A DNA stretch of 64,000 nucleotides from Christiangramia gaetbulicola. GTDB lineage: Bacteria; Bacteroidota; Bacteroidia; Flavobacteriales; Flavobacteriaceae. Below the pieces are notes generated by a model. It searched no databases and was not told where the DNA came from. It saw only the letters and a list, made by a program, of their open reading frames with translations. The stretch spans positions 1,054,001 to 1,118,000 of the forward strand of contig NZ_QBKQ01000001.1 of the NCBI RefSeq assembly GCF_003054225.1. Direction: 5' to 3'. The position numbers were made by a program, and so were the translations under genes. Numbering within the stretch: position 1 is the stretch's first letter; each line of letters opens with the position of its first letter. Below, piece by piece: positions 51,502 to 59,388 of this stretch.

Positions 51502-51944
51502 TCCTTTACCATGGCGATGTGGGGGATCCCATCTTCCAGATATCCTTCTCCGGTAGTTTGGTAACCGTGAGATTCGTAAAATTTGATTAGATATTGTTGT
51601 GCTGAAAGTTTGATCCTGGAGGTTTTATATTGCTCCTTTATCGCTTTATCTGATGCTTTCATGATCTCGTGGCCATAACCATGTTTTCTTTCAGAATCCT
51701 TAACCACCACACGACCAATGGCAGCTTCTTCAAAATAATAACCTGGTTTAAAACAACGGGTATAGGCTACGATCTTACCGTTCTTAAAACCTATGACATG
51801 CAGGGCTTCCGCATCCTTACCATCGATGTCCTGATAGACACAATCCTGTTCTACCACGAAAACTTCCGATCTTAATTGTAAAATATCATAAAGTTCAGTG
51901 AGCTTTAACTCACTGAACTTTTTTACTTCTATGTTTAAAGCCAT
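51498..51944 (-). CDS. ElaA-like GNAT-family N-acetyltransferase
   Basis: Cytoplasmic acetyl-CoA-dependent acyltransferase of 148 residues. The N-terminal LTELYDILQLRSEVFVVEQDCVYQDIDGKD (about 15-44) is typical of ElaA-type GNAT proteins. The acetyl-CoA loop lies in IGRVVVKDSERKHGYGHEIM (about 77-96), and the terminal QYLIKFYESHGYQTTGEGYLEDGIPHIAMVKD completes the fold. Substrate unknown. It converges with the sterol-desaturase-like gene, overlapping by 4 bases, and lies 3 bases after rpiB on the same strand, so it is in an rpiB-led operon. Confidence 0.9.
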   Translation of the reverse strand: MALNIEVKKFSELKLTELYDILQLRSEVFVVEQDCVYQDIDGKDAEALHVIGFKNGKIVAYTRCFKPGYYFEEAAIGRVVVKDSERKHGYGHEIMKASDKAIKEQYKTSRIKLSAQQYLIKFYESHGYQTTGEGYLEDGIPHIAMVKD

Positions 51945-51947
51945 AGG

Positions 51948-52391
51948 TTATGAGCAGTATTTTTTTGCCGGTATCTTATCTACCCTTCTTTGGTGACGGC
52001 CACCTTCGAATGGAGTATTCACAAAAGTTTCGGTCATTTTTTCTGCAAGTTCTTCAGAAACGAATCTAGCTGGTATACTTAATACATTAGCATCGTTATG
52101 TTCTCTAGCCAGCTTGGCGATCTCTTCATTCCAGCAAAGAGCAGATCTTACACCCTGGTGTTTATTAGCGGTCATGTTCGCTCCATTACCACTACCACAT
52201 ATAATGATACCAAGATCTGCCTTTTTGTTTTCCACGTCTTCTGCAACGGGATGTACAAAATCTGGATAATCTACACTATCATCAGAGTTGGTTCCATAAT
52301 TAGTCACTGTATGACCCATAGATTCAAGTTTCTCCTTGATCATTTTTTTATAACCGGTACCGGCGTGGTCATTTCCAATAGATATTTTCAT
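51948..52391 (-). CDS. rpiB: Ribose-5-phosphate isomerase B
   Basis: Cytoplasmic pentose-phosphate enzyme that interconverts ribose-5-phosphate and ribulose-5-phosphate. The 147-residue protein begins KISIGNDHAGTGYK (2-15, family phosphate/substrate loop). It carries the active-site cysteine in IIICGSGNGANMTANKHQGVRSALCW (about 64-89) and NVLSIPARFVSEELA (about 102-116). All are typical of the RpiB/LacAB family. A TAACTTTG -7 box (52409-52416, minus) lies 18 bases upstream of the ATG. An AT-rich 514-base spacer with a DnaA box lies behind its promoter. Confidence 0.95.
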   Translation of the reverse strand: MKISIGNDHAGTGYKKMIKEKLESMGHTVTNYGTNSDDSVDYPDFVHPVAEDVENKKADLGIIICGSGNGANMTANKHQGVRSALCWNEEIAKLAREHNDANVLSIPARFVSEELAEKMTETFVNTPFEGGRHQRRVDKIPAKKYCS

Positions 52392-52905
52392 AGTTGAATT
52401 GTTTGCCGCAAAGTTAAAAAAAGAGGCTGTTAACTAGCTTATTTTTGATTGTTAATTACTTTATCGAATAGCTTAGATTCCAAGGCTTTAAAATTGACAC
52501 CTAATTGTTAAAAACATATGATGATTTCCTAATAAAGAAATTTGTTTTATAAGATAATTTTAACAATAGCAACATTAAACTGGATAAATCAAATTATAAG
52601 TCTGGATTTTTTTAGATACTTATGAGCACTTAAAAACACGTTATCCACAATTGTTAACTTCTAACTTTTCAAGAAACTTTATTAATTCAATTTTATGAAC
52701 TTTTGTTAAGTAAATCTTAAAACGCTAAGAATATCAATCACTTAAGAATTAACACTTATGTTCATAACCTGTTAGCTAATGCTTACAAGTGAAATACCAA
52801 ACAAACTTCATTTTAATTGTTCTACAAATTAACACACCATCATATAACATCATTTTAATTTTTTAAAAAAGAAGAAAAGATAAATATGATATATAATGTT
52901 TATAA
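52392..52905. other. AT-rich non-coding spacer with a DnaA box, possible origin element
   Basis: No gene is visible in 514 bases of very AT-rich sequence. A perfect consensus DnaA box, TTATCCACA, lies at 52641-52649. Weaker relatives (TTATGAGCA near 52620, TTATGAACT near 52693, and TTATGAACA on the other strand near 52760) and repeated TTGTTAA words surround it. Such AT-rich spacers with DnaA boxes can be replication origins, but one perfect box is weak support, and dnaA is not in the window. Other uses, such as a DnaA-titrating or regulatory spacer, are possible. Confidence 0.3.
52641..52649 (+). promoter_or_regulatory. Perfect DnaA box
   Basis: TTATCCACA, the canonical high-affinity DnaA-binding site, in the AT-rich spacer between rpiB and a small DUF2007-like gene. 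It is the only perfect copy I found in the spacer. Confidence 0.5.
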
Positions 52906-53148
52906 CTAAACGATCCTTAGATGGGAAGTTTTGTCATTTAAAGAATCTATTATTTGTTTTGCTTTGGTAAGATCTGCTGGGTGGACCATTAGTCTTATAC
53001 CGCCAAAGGCTACCGAGGATAAGGGCAAAAGGCCAATCAGTGTTTCGTTCTGGAAATAATGGCGAATGCCACCGTCATCGAATTTTAGCTTAAGCACAAA
53101 ATATTCGTACGGATAGGTAAAAGTAGCCAGGCATATATAATCTTTCAT
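52906..53148 (-). CDS. DUF2007-like small protein
   Basis: Eighty-residue cytoplasmic protein. The pattern ATFTYPYEYFVLKLKFDDGGIRHYFQNETLIGLLPL, followed by GGIRLMVHPADLTKAKQIIDSL, matches the DUF2007 (putative signal-transducing protein) fold, a ferredoxin-like alpha/beta domain. Its function is not established. The start, 30 bases after the stop of a small membrane protein, suggests the two are co-transcribed on the minus strand. It borders the AT-rich spacer with the DnaA box. Confidence 0.72.
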   Translation of the reverse strand: MKDYICLATFTYPYEYFVLKLKFDDGGIRHYFQNETLIGLLPLSSVAFGGIRLMVHPADLTKAKQIIDSLNDKTSHLRIV

Positions 53149-53180
53149 AAGTAAAGAATTAACCTAACTAAAGATAGGTT

Positions 53181-53351
53181 TTATTCCTGATAAGTAGATG
53201 CTATCGCAACAGGTTGGGTTGGCTGTTCTTTTCTGAAGAATTCGGTCTTTTTATCCAGCGAACGATTTATGGAGGTCACAACGAGAATTATTCCGAAAAT
53301 AAATATCAGAAAAAATAAAGCGGAGAATTTGGCTGACTTGCTGACTTTCAT
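53181..53351 (-). CDS. Small single-span membrane protein
   Basis: Fifty-six residues from the chosen ATG (MKVSKSAKF). A basic N terminus is followed by one hydrophobic segment (about 10-27: ALFFLIFIFGIILVVTS) and a charged C-terminal tail that should lie outside the membrane or in the periplasm. No family recognised. A longer form with eight extra residues (MPLYLINI) is possible, but the internal ATG gives the usual positive-inside pattern. It is 32 bases before the DUF2007-like gene. Confidence 0.6.
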   Translation of the reverse strand: MKVSKSAKFSALFFLIFIFGIILVVTSINRSLDKKTEFFRKEQPTQPVAIASTYQE

Positions 53352-53569
53352 AATATTAATCAAATATAGGGGCAAGTAGTCCGGGGGAATGTTAAAGTAA
53401 AATTAAGAAAAAATTAAGAATTAATCCTAATTGAATCTAAAAAAAATCTAAAAATTGATCTTTCGGTTTTGAAACTACCGGTTTGAAGCATAGTGAGTTA
53501 ACAAAACTTTAAACTGAAATCCTGTGTGAGTGATTATAATGGCGTAATTTTATCGTATACTAGTTGATA

Positions 53570-55768
53570 ATGAAGAAACAGAAAAAGAACAAACCAAAAA
53601 TACAAGGCAATCTTTCCAGAAGTATCATCGATATACTTCGAAACAATTCCGGAAAAACATATAACTACAAACAAATTGCTTCCATTCTTGGAGTAAATGA
53701 TGCCAGTAGCAGAAATCAAATAATTAAAAAACTGGCTCAATTGGCAGCAAAAAAAGAAATTCAGGAAGTAGATCGTGGCAAGTTCATGATCGAAGGAAAT
53801 AAGAATTATTACACCGGCGTACTCGATCTTACAACCAAAGGTTATGGTTATGTGATGGTGGAGGAATTTGCAGATGATGTTTTTATCGCGCAGAAAGACC
53901 TGCACGCAGCTTTTGACGGGGATACCGTAGAGATCTACGTTTATAACCGCAGAAGAAGAAAAAGATCTGAAGGTGAAATCACCAAGATCTTAAAAAGAAA
54001 AAGAACCGAATTTGTTGGAACGCTTCAGCAGAAAAAAGATTTCGGATTTGTGGTCATCGATGATAAATCGATGTATACAGATTTCTTTGTTTCAGGAAAT
54101 AAACTGAACGGTGCCCAGAATGGCGATAAAGTAGTGGTGGAATTTGAAGAATGGCCAGATAAAGCCGATTCTCCATTTGGAAAGATTACCAGGGTTCTGG
54201 GAACTCCCGGTGAACATCATACCGAAATTCACTCTATCCTTGCCCAGTACGGCTTACCACATGATTTTCCTGAAGAAGTTGAAGAATTTGCCAACCAGAT
54301 AGATACTTCCATCAACGAAGAAGAGATCAGTAAAAGAAGAGACATGCGAGATGTACTTACTTTTACTATAGATCCTAAGGATGCGAAAGATTTTGATGAT
54401 GCCTTAAGTTTTCAAAAACTTGAAAATGGTAATTACGAGATAGGAATTCATATAGCAGATGTATCACATTATCTTCAACCAGGAACTATCCTGGATGAAG
54501 AAGCCTATGATCGTGCAACCTCAGTATATCTGGTAGATAGGGTAGTACCCATGTTACCTGAAATTTTATCGAATAATGCCTGCTCTTTAAGACCAAAAGA
54601 AGAGAAATTCACTTTTTCAGCAGTTTTTGAAATCGATGATAATGCGCAGGTAAAGGATCAGTGGTTTGGTAGAACGGTAACATATTCAGATGAGCGATTT
54701 GCTTATGAAGAAGCTCAGCATATAATAGAAACGGGAACAGGAACTATTCCTGATGATGTTTCGATTAGAAAACACGCTTATAGTGTTCGTGGTGCTTTGG
54801 TGGAAGCAGTGGTTACTTTGAACCGTCTGGCTAAAAAGATGCGTTCCAGAAGAATGCGTGATGGAGCAATTTCTTTCGACAAAGTGGAAGTCAAATTCAA
54901 TTTGAATGAAGAAAATGAACCTGTTGGAGTTTTCTTTAAAACAGCCAAGGACGCTAATAAGCTTATTGAAGAATTCATGCTGCTGGCCAATAGGAGAGTT
55001 GCAGAATTCATTGGGAAACAGAGCCCTAAAAAGACTTTTGTTTACAGATGTCATGACGAGCCAGATGATCAAAAACTAGCTGCTTTGCAAACTATAGTTG
55101 GAAGATTCGGGCATAAACTGAATCTTAAAGATCGCAGCACTACCACTTCTTCTCTGAACAAATTACTTGAAGATGTTCAGGGTAGAAAAGAACAGAATAT
55201 GGTAGATACACTTACCATTAGAACCATGAGCAAGGCCTATTATGGTACAGAAAATATTGGGCATTATGGTTTAGCCTTCGATTATTATACTCATTTTACC
55301 TCACCAATTCGTAGGTATCCAGATGTGATGGTACACAGGTTGCTTCAGCATTATCTGGATGGAGCAAAATCTGCCAGTGAAGAGGAATATGAGGCTAAAT
55401 GTCATCATAGCAGTGAAATGGAAAACCTGGCTACCAATGCCGAAAGGGATTCAATTAAATACATGCAGGTGAAATTCATGCAGGATCATGAGGATGAAGA
55501 ATTCCTTGGTGTGATCTCTGGTGTAACCGAATGGGGAATCTTTGTAGAGATCGTTGAGAATAAGTGTGAAGGAATGATTCGTTTAAGGGATATGAACAAT
55601 GATCACTACGAATATAATCCGGATGAATTTGCCGTAATTGGTAAAAGAACCGGGCAAACTTACACTTTAGGTGATGAGGTTTATGTAAAGGTTAAAAATG
55701 CCGATCTTGTAAGAAGACATCTTGATTTTACCTTATTAGGAAATCGTCAGGAAGTAGAAGCTAATTAA
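53570..55768 (+). CDS. rnr: Ribonuclease R
   Basis: Processive 3'-5' exoribonuclease that degrades structured RNA. The 732-residue protein from MKKQKKNKPK has an N-terminal winged helix (about 15-75), two cold-shock domains, and the RNB catalytic domain (about 250-580) with the active-site FTIDPKDAKDFDDALSF (four acidic residues). DRATSVYLVDRVVPMLPEILSNNACSLRP and HFTSPIRRYPDVMVHRLLQHYL follow, then a C-terminal S1 domain (FLGVISGVTEWGIFVEI). A TTG two codons upstream gives a trivially longer form. It stands alone on the plus strand after the spacer and small-gene pair. Confidence 0.96.
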   Translation: MKKQKKNKPKIQGNLSRSIIDILRNNSGKTYNYKQIASILGVNDASSRNQIIKKLAQLAAKKEIQEVDRGKFMIEGNKNYYTGVLDLTTKGYGYVMVEEFADDVFIAQKDLHAAFDGDTVEIYVYNRRRRKRSEGEITKILKRKRTEFVGTLQQKKDFGFVVIDDKSMYTDFFVSGNKLNGAQNGDKVVVEFEEWPDKADSPFGKITRVLGTPGEHHTEIHSILAQYGLPHDFPEEVEEFANQIDTSINEEEISKRRDMRDVLTFTIDPKDAKDFDDALSFQKLENGNYEIGIHIADVSHYLQPGTILDEEAYDRATSVYLVDRVVPMLPEILSNNACSLRPKEEKFTFSAVFEIDDNAQVKDQWFGRTVTYSDERFAYEEAQHIIETGTGTIPDDVSIRKHAYSVRGALVEAVVTLNRLAKKMRSRRMRDGAISFDKVEVKFNLNEENEPVGVFFKTAKDANKLIEEFMLLANRRVAEFIGKQSPKKTFVYRCHDEPDDQKLAALQTIVGRFGHKLNLKDRSTTTSSLNKLLEDVQGRKEQNMVDTLTIRTMSKAYYGTENIGHYGLAFDYYTHFTSPIRRYPDVMVHRLLQHYLDGAKSASEEEYEAKCHHSSEMENLATNAERDSIKYMQVKFMQDHEDEEFLGVISGVTEWGIFVEIVENKCEGMIRLRDMNNDHYEYNPDEFAVIGKRTGQTYTLGDEVYVKVKNADLVRRHLDFTLLGNRQEVEAN

Positions 55769-55840
55769 TTTCAAAATCAAGGTAAACTTCTTGAAATTAG
55801 GCTTTAACAGCATCATGTTCTTCTAAAAGGACAAAAAGTT

Positions 55841-55848
55841 TACATTTG
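55841..55848 (+). promoter_or_regulatory. -7 promoter box of the LysE-family gene
   Basis: TACATTTG matches the Bacteroidota -7 consensus TAnnTTTG and ends 17 bases before the ATG. A -33 TTTG box is not clear. Confidence 0.45.
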
Positions 55849-55865
55849 CATTACAACTTAACTGT

Positions 55866-56603
55866 ATGTTACAGGACGTTTTAGCTGCCCTACCACTAGG
55901 AATTTTTCTGGCTTTTTTATTTGGGCCGGTATTTTTCGTATTACTCGAAACCGCCGCCATAAAAGGGTTTAGGGCCGCTTTCTCTCTGGATATAGGCGTT
56001 ATTCTAGCCGATATTGTCTTTATTACCATCGCTTATTTTAGTACTACCAAACTTTTGGAAAGACTAAAGGATGATCCTGCCTTATTCATATTTGGAGGTA
56101 TGATCCTGGCCACTTATGGGGTAATGAGTTTTATACAGTGCAAAAAAGTTCTTCATACAGATGAGGAAACTCCTGAAATCAGGAAACTTGGAAAAAGCGC
56201 TTATTTTAATCTCTGTGCGAAGGGTTTTCTGCTCAATTTTATCAATATAGGTGTTCTGGGCTTCTGGCTCGGAGTAATCATCGTATTTGGCCCTAAAATG
56301 GATATGGAGCCCGATAGGATCTCTGTTTTCCTGGGTAGTGTACTTCTAACATACCTGGTCGTTGATATTGCCAAGATCCTTCTTGCTAAAAAACTGAACC
56401 GGAAATTAACCCCGAACCGCATTTACGTGATGAAAAAGGCGATAAGTGTGTTATTGATCGTCTTTGGCGGGGTGCTGATATTCCAGGGTTTATTTCCAAA
56501 CCAGGTTGATGAGATCAAGGATCAGATCGAAGAAATTACTCCGAGTGATTCTCTTATTGGAAAACTGGAACATTTCGTAGATCCAGAAGAAAACAGGAGA
56601 TAA
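55866..56603 (+). CDS. LysE-family translocator
   Basis: Inner-membrane exporter of 245 residues, related to LysE/RhtB amino-acid efflux proteins. Six hydrophobic segments are visible. The N-terminal ALPLGIFLAFLFGPVFFVLLETAAIKGFRAAFSLDIGVILADIVFITIAYF (about 9-60) shows the family's GPVFF motif and acidic residue in helix 2. FLLNFINIGVLGFWLGVIIVFGP is the conserved middle part. The last 35 residues (DEIKDQIEEITPSDSLIGKLEHFVDPEENRR) are charged and cytoplasmic, longer than in most LysE proteins. The exported compound is unknown. It is a single gene; the tRNA-Cys repeat array follows on the opposite strand. Confidence 0.88.
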   Translation: MLQDVLAALPLGIFLAFLFGPVFFVLLETAAIKGFRAAFSLDIGVILADIVFITIAYFSTTKLLERLKDDPALFIFGGMILATYGVMSFIQCKKVLHTDEETPEIRKLGKSAYFNLCAKGFLLNFINIGVLGFWLGVIIVFGPKMDMEPDRISVFLGSVLLTYLVVDIAKILLAKKLNRKLTPNRIYVMKKAISVLLIVFGGVLIFQGLFPNQVDEIKDQIEEITPSDSLIGKLEHFVDPEENRR

Positions 56604-56728
56604 TAATATATTTTCTGGCTAATTTTTATCCTTTTCGTAAAGCCATTCAGTTTCCTGAAAAACTTTATTCAGGCATCGAACGTCCCGATACTTCGGGAGC
56701 ACCGCTGTCGTATTTGAATTAATGCCAT

Positions 56729-56760
56729 AAAAAAAGCTCCCTGTTTTACAGGAAGCTTTG
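56729..56760 (-). terminator. Duplicated terminator hairpin (distal copy)
   Basis: On the minus strand AAGCTTCCTG/CAGGGAGCTT with a T-run. It is a second copy, 92-93 bases beyond the tRNA-Cys terminator, so it backs up that terminator. Confidence 0.75.
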
Positions 56761-56820
56761 TTGAGGCATCTATCGTTCCGATGCTTAGGGAGAACCGCTG
56801 TATTATTTGAAATAATACCA

Positions 56821-56852
56821 TAAAAAAAGCTCCCTGGATTACAGGAAGCTTT
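56821..56852 (-). terminator. Rho-independent terminator of tRNA-Cys
   Basis: On the minus strand AAGCTTCCTG-TAAT-CCAGGGAGCTT followed by TTTTTTT, starting five bases beyond the tRNA 3' end. Confidence 0.85.
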
Positions 56853-56856
56853 GTTG

Positions 56857-56927
56857 AGGCATCGAGCGGATTCGAACCGCTGTACAAGGTTTTGCAGACC
56901 TCTGCCTAGCCACTCGGCCACGATGCC
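56857..56927 (-). tRNA. tRNA-Cys (anticodon GCA)
   Basis: A cloverleaf of 71 bases: acceptor stem GGCATCG/CGATGCC with U73 (typical of cysteine tRNAs), D arm around GGCCGAGTGGCTAGGC, anticodon stem AGGT/ACCT with loop CTGCAAA (anticodon GCA), and T arm GCGGT-TCGAATC-CGCT. CCA is not encoded. The 3' end runs into a tandem array of degenerate copies of its own 3' part. Confidence 0.96.
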
Positions 56928-56941
56928 CTATATTGGGTTGG

Positions 56942-56970
56942 CAAATGTAATAAAAATTTTAAGTTTCAAA
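56942..56970 (-). promoter_or_regulatory. Promoter of tRNA-Cys
   Basis: On the minus strand TTTG (56967-56970), 17 bases, then TACATTTG (56942-56949): a perfect Bacteroidota -33/-7 pair, with the -7 box 14 bases before the tRNA 5' end. Confidence 0.8.
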
Positions 56971-56978
56971 ACTAAAAT

Positions 56979-57335
56979 CTAGCGGGATTTGGTTCTGCTT
57001 ACCGTAACCATAGCTACATTTCCGCCAATAGGGGGGTTGATCTTGGAAACATCTACCTTAGCCTTCTGCACCATAATGAGTTCATCCATAATGCGTTTCA
57101 GTATCCTTTCAGCCACGGTTTCCAGTAACTTGGAACGAATCGCCATTTCTTCTTTCACGATCTTATTAAGATGCACATAATCTATGGTATCACTAAGTTT
57201 ATCTGTCTTTGCAGAATGCGAAAGGTCTCCATGAACTTTAAGATCTACCCGGTATTCGCTTCCAATTTTACTTTCTTCATCAAGACATCCATGATATGAA
57301 AATACCTTGATATTGTTAAGTTTTATTACTCCCAC
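56979..57335 (-). CDS. folB: Dihydroneopterin aldolase
   Basis: Cytoplasmic folate-pathway enzyme that converts 7,8-dihydroneopterin to 6-hydroxymethyl-dihydropterin and glycolaldehyde. The 118-residue protein has IKLNNIKVFSYHGCLDEESKIGSEYRVDL (4-32), with the conserved Glu of GxxxEE, DTIDYVHLNKIVKEEM (about 49-64), VAERILKRIM (about 74-83) and the catalytic Lys in VDVSKINPPIGGNV (about 94-107). Length is standard. The promoter is a good TTG-N19-TATCTTTG pair just upstream (57349-57378, minus). No other folate gene is adjacent. Confidence 0.93.
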   Translation of the reverse strand: MGVIKLNNIKVFSYHGCLDEESKIGSEYRVDLKVHGDLSHSAKTDKLSDTIDYVHLNKIVKEEMAIRSKLLETVAERILKRIMDELIMVQKAKVDVSKINPPIGGNVAMVTVSRTKSR

Positions 57336-57348
57336 ACTTATTTTTTTA

Positions 57349-57378
57349 CAAAGATAACGGCTCTAAACTTGTTTTCAA
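57349..57378 (-). promoter_or_regulatory. Promoter of folB
   Basis: On the minus strand TTG (57376-57378), 19 bases, then TATCTTTG (57349-57356), which fits the Bacteroidota consensus. The -7 box ends 13 bases before the folB ATG. Confidence 0.6.
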
Positions 57379-57556
57379 TTATTGAATATGTTTTTTCAAT
57401 CCAGGTGTTTTAAAAAATTAAGTAAATAGCTGAAAATGCTCGGAATAAATCGAATTCAAATACATCCTGCAGGCCTATGAATAGTCGTTCCGGCTGTGTT
57501 ATTGAATTTTACTGATACTAATAGGCTTAACCTGGCGGTATCGACTTAAATTTTGA

Positions 57557-57564
57557 TAAATTTG
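57557..57564 (+). promoter_or_regulatory. -7 promoter box of glnS
   Basis: TAAATTTG fits the TAnnTTTG consensus and ends 19 bases before the glnS start. The -33 region is CTGG, a poor match. Confidence 0.5.
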
Positions 57565-57583
57565 CCTTTTATTTTAAATCATT

Positions 57584-59263
57584 ATGGCCGAAGGAAAAAA
57601 GTCGCTCAATTTCATTGAGCAAATTATAGAAGAGGATCTAAATACTAATTATAAAAAGGAAGACCTGAAATTCAGGTTTCCACCAGAACCAAACGGATAT
57701 CTACATATTGGGCACGCATCTTCCATCTGTCTTAATTTTGGACTTGGAGAAAAGTATGATGCTCCTGTAAATCTTCGATTTGATGATACCAATCCCGCAA
57801 AGGAAGAACAGGAATATGTAGACGCTATTAAGGCTGATATCGAGTGGCTTGGTTATAAATGGGCTAAAGAGTGTTATGCCTCAGATTATTTTCAGCAGTT
57901 ATACGACTGGGCGGTAGAAATGATCAAAAATGGCGATGCTTATGTAGATAGTCAGACTTCTGAAGAGATCGCCGAACAAAAAGGAACTCCAACTCAGCCT
58001 GGAACCGACAGTCCTTATAGAAATCGTTCAGTTGAAGAAAATCTTGAGCTTTTCGAAAAAATGAAGAATGGAGACACCCCTGAAAAAGGTGATGTTCTAA
58101 GGGCTAAAATTAGTATGGGAGCTTCTAATATGTTGATGAGGGATCCAGTTATGTACAGATGTCTGCATAAAAACCATCACCGTACCGGGACAGACTGGAA
58201 GATCTATCCAATGTATGACTGGGCGCATGGTGAAAGTGATTTTATCGAGCAGGTTTCACATTCTTTCTGTACCCTTGAATTCCTTCCACATCGCGAATTA
58301 TATAACTGGTTTATTAAGAAAGTAAGTAAACCGGGAGATTTTGAACCTAAACAACGTGAGTTCGCCAGGAGAAATCTTAGCCATACTGTTGTTAGTAAGA
58401 GAAAACTTCTGCAACTGGTAGAGAAGGGGATCGTGGATTCCTGGGATGATCCAAGAATGCCAACTATTTCTGGTTTAAGAAGAAGAGGTTATACACCAGA
58501 TTCTATTAGAAAATTCGCCGATTCTATTGGTGTTGGAAAACGAGAAAATCTAATAGATGTTTCTCACCTGGAATTCTGTGCCAGGGAAGATCTTAATAAG
58601 GTTGCTCCACGTGTAATGGGTGTTCTGGATCCTGTAAAACTGGTCATCACCAACTATCCTGAGGGAGAGGAAGAGTGGCTTGAGGCTGAAAATAATCCTG
58701 AAGACGAATCTGCTGGAAGTAGAGAAGTTCCTTTTTCCCGTGAATTATACATAGAACAGGAAGATTTCAAGGAGAGTGCCAATAGAAAATTCTTCAGATT
58801 AACCTTAGGAAAAGAAGTAAGGCTGAAGAATGCTTATATCATTAAAGGAGAGGACGTAGTAAAGGATTCTGAAGGAAATATTACAGAAATTCACTGTACT
58901 TACGACCCTAAAAGTAAAAGTGGAAGTGGTACCGAAGAATCTTTAAGAAAAGTAAAGGGAACCTTGCACTGGGTATCTGTAAAACATGCGATCGAAGCTG
59001 AAGTAAGGCTTTATGACAGGTTGTTTACTGAAGAGACACCAGATGGGGTAAAGGATAAGGACTTTATGGATTTTATAAATCCGGAATCCTTAAAAGTAGT
59101 GACTGGATATCTCGAGCCAAGCCTGAAAGATGCCAAAGTTCAGGACAAAGTACAATTTCAACGCTTAGGATATTTCTGTGTAGACAAAGATTCTACTGCA
59201 GCGAAGCCTGTTTTTAACAGAACGGTTGGTCTGCGTGATTCCTGGGCTAAGATCAAAAATTAG
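57584..59263 (+). CDS. glnS: Glutaminyl-tRNA synthetase
   Basis: Cytoplasmic class I synthetase of 559 residues that charges tRNA-Gln directly with glutamine. The HIGH motif is in PPEPNGYLHIGHASS (33-47), FDDTNPAKEEQEYVDAI (about 66-82) is a GlnRS signature, and the KMSKS equivalent is VVSKRKLL (about 270). The two C-terminal anticodon-binding beta-barrels span about 340-550. Length is typical. GlnRS-containing bacteria do not rely on the GatCAB route for Gln-tRNA; the discriminating GltX later in the window fits this. The gene stands alone with its own promoter. Confidence 0.97.
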   Translation: MAEGKKSLNFIEQIIEEDLNTNYKKEDLKFRFPPEPNGYLHIGHASSICLNFGLGEKYDAPVNLRFDDTNPAKEEQEYVDAIKADIEWLGYKWAKECYASDYFQQLYDWAVEMIKNGDAYVDSQTSEEIAEQKGTPTQPGTDSPYRNRSVEENLELFEKMKNGDTPEKGDVLRAKISMGASNMLMRDPVMYRCLHKNHHRTGTDWKIYPMYDWAHGESDFIEQVSHSFCTLEFLPHRELYNWFIKKVSKPGDFEPKQREFARRNLSHTVVSKRKLLQLVEKGIVDSWDDPRMPTISGLRRRGYTPDSIRKFADSIGVGKRENLIDVSHLEFCAREDLNKVAPRVMGVLDPVKLVITNYPEGEEEWLEAENNPEDESAGSREVPFSRELYIEQEDFKESANRKFFRLTLGKEVRLKNAYIIKGEDVVKDSEGNITEIHCTYDPKSKSGSGTEESLRKVKGTLHWVSVKHAIEAEVRLYDRLFTEETPDGVKDKDFMDFINPESLKVVTGYLEPSLKDAKVQDKVQFQRLGYFCVDKDSTAAKPVFNRTVGLRDSWAKIKN

Positions 59264-59350
59264 ACAGATTTTTTGTATATTAAGAATAATTTAGCAAAGA
59301 ATTTTTTACATATTAACCGGTTGTTAACAACCTATGGCATTTGCATCTGT

Positions 59351-59358
59351 TACCTTTG
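59351..59358 (+). promoter_or_regulatory. -7 promoter box of the YtxH operon
   Basis: TACCTTTG, matching TAnnTTTG, 30 bases before the YtxH-domain ATG. The -33 element is not clear. Confidence 0.4.
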
Positions 59359-59388
59359 AGAGAATAATAACTTAAAATTCAAAAACTT

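Larger units (their letters stand above)
56672..56857 (-). repeat. 93-bp tandem repeat of tRNA-Cys 3' end plus terminator
   Basis: Two direct copies of 93 bases (56672-56764 and 56765-56857) agree at about 81 of 93 positions and lead directly into the real tRNA-Cys at 56858. Each copy carries, on the minus strand, a degenerate tRNA 3' segment (ACAGCGGT and GATGCC remain, with an 11-base change in the T loop) plus the tRNA's terminator hairpin. A further degenerate terminator-like stretch lies before the first copy (about 56640-56671). A long minus-strand frame across it is an artefact of the 93-base (31-codon) period. Confidence 0.85.

Noticed and set aside
53534-53905. A 123-residue antisense frame over the start of rnr
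   Set aside because: Shadow of the rnr coding strand; ribonuclease R motifs are clear on the other strand.
56619-56921. A 100-residue minus-strand reading frame with repeated NKASC...GSFFYGI...AVLP peptides
   Set aside because: It is the translation of the 93-base tandem repeat and overlaps the tRNA-Cys; the period is exactly 31 codons, so the frame stays open by duplication. No start signal or known family.
57505-57535. ACTGATACTAATAGGCTTAACC resembles the 3' end of 23S rRNA
   Set aside because: The match is only about 20 bases with no other rRNA sequence around it; chance or a decayed fragment cannot be told apart, so no rRNA was called.
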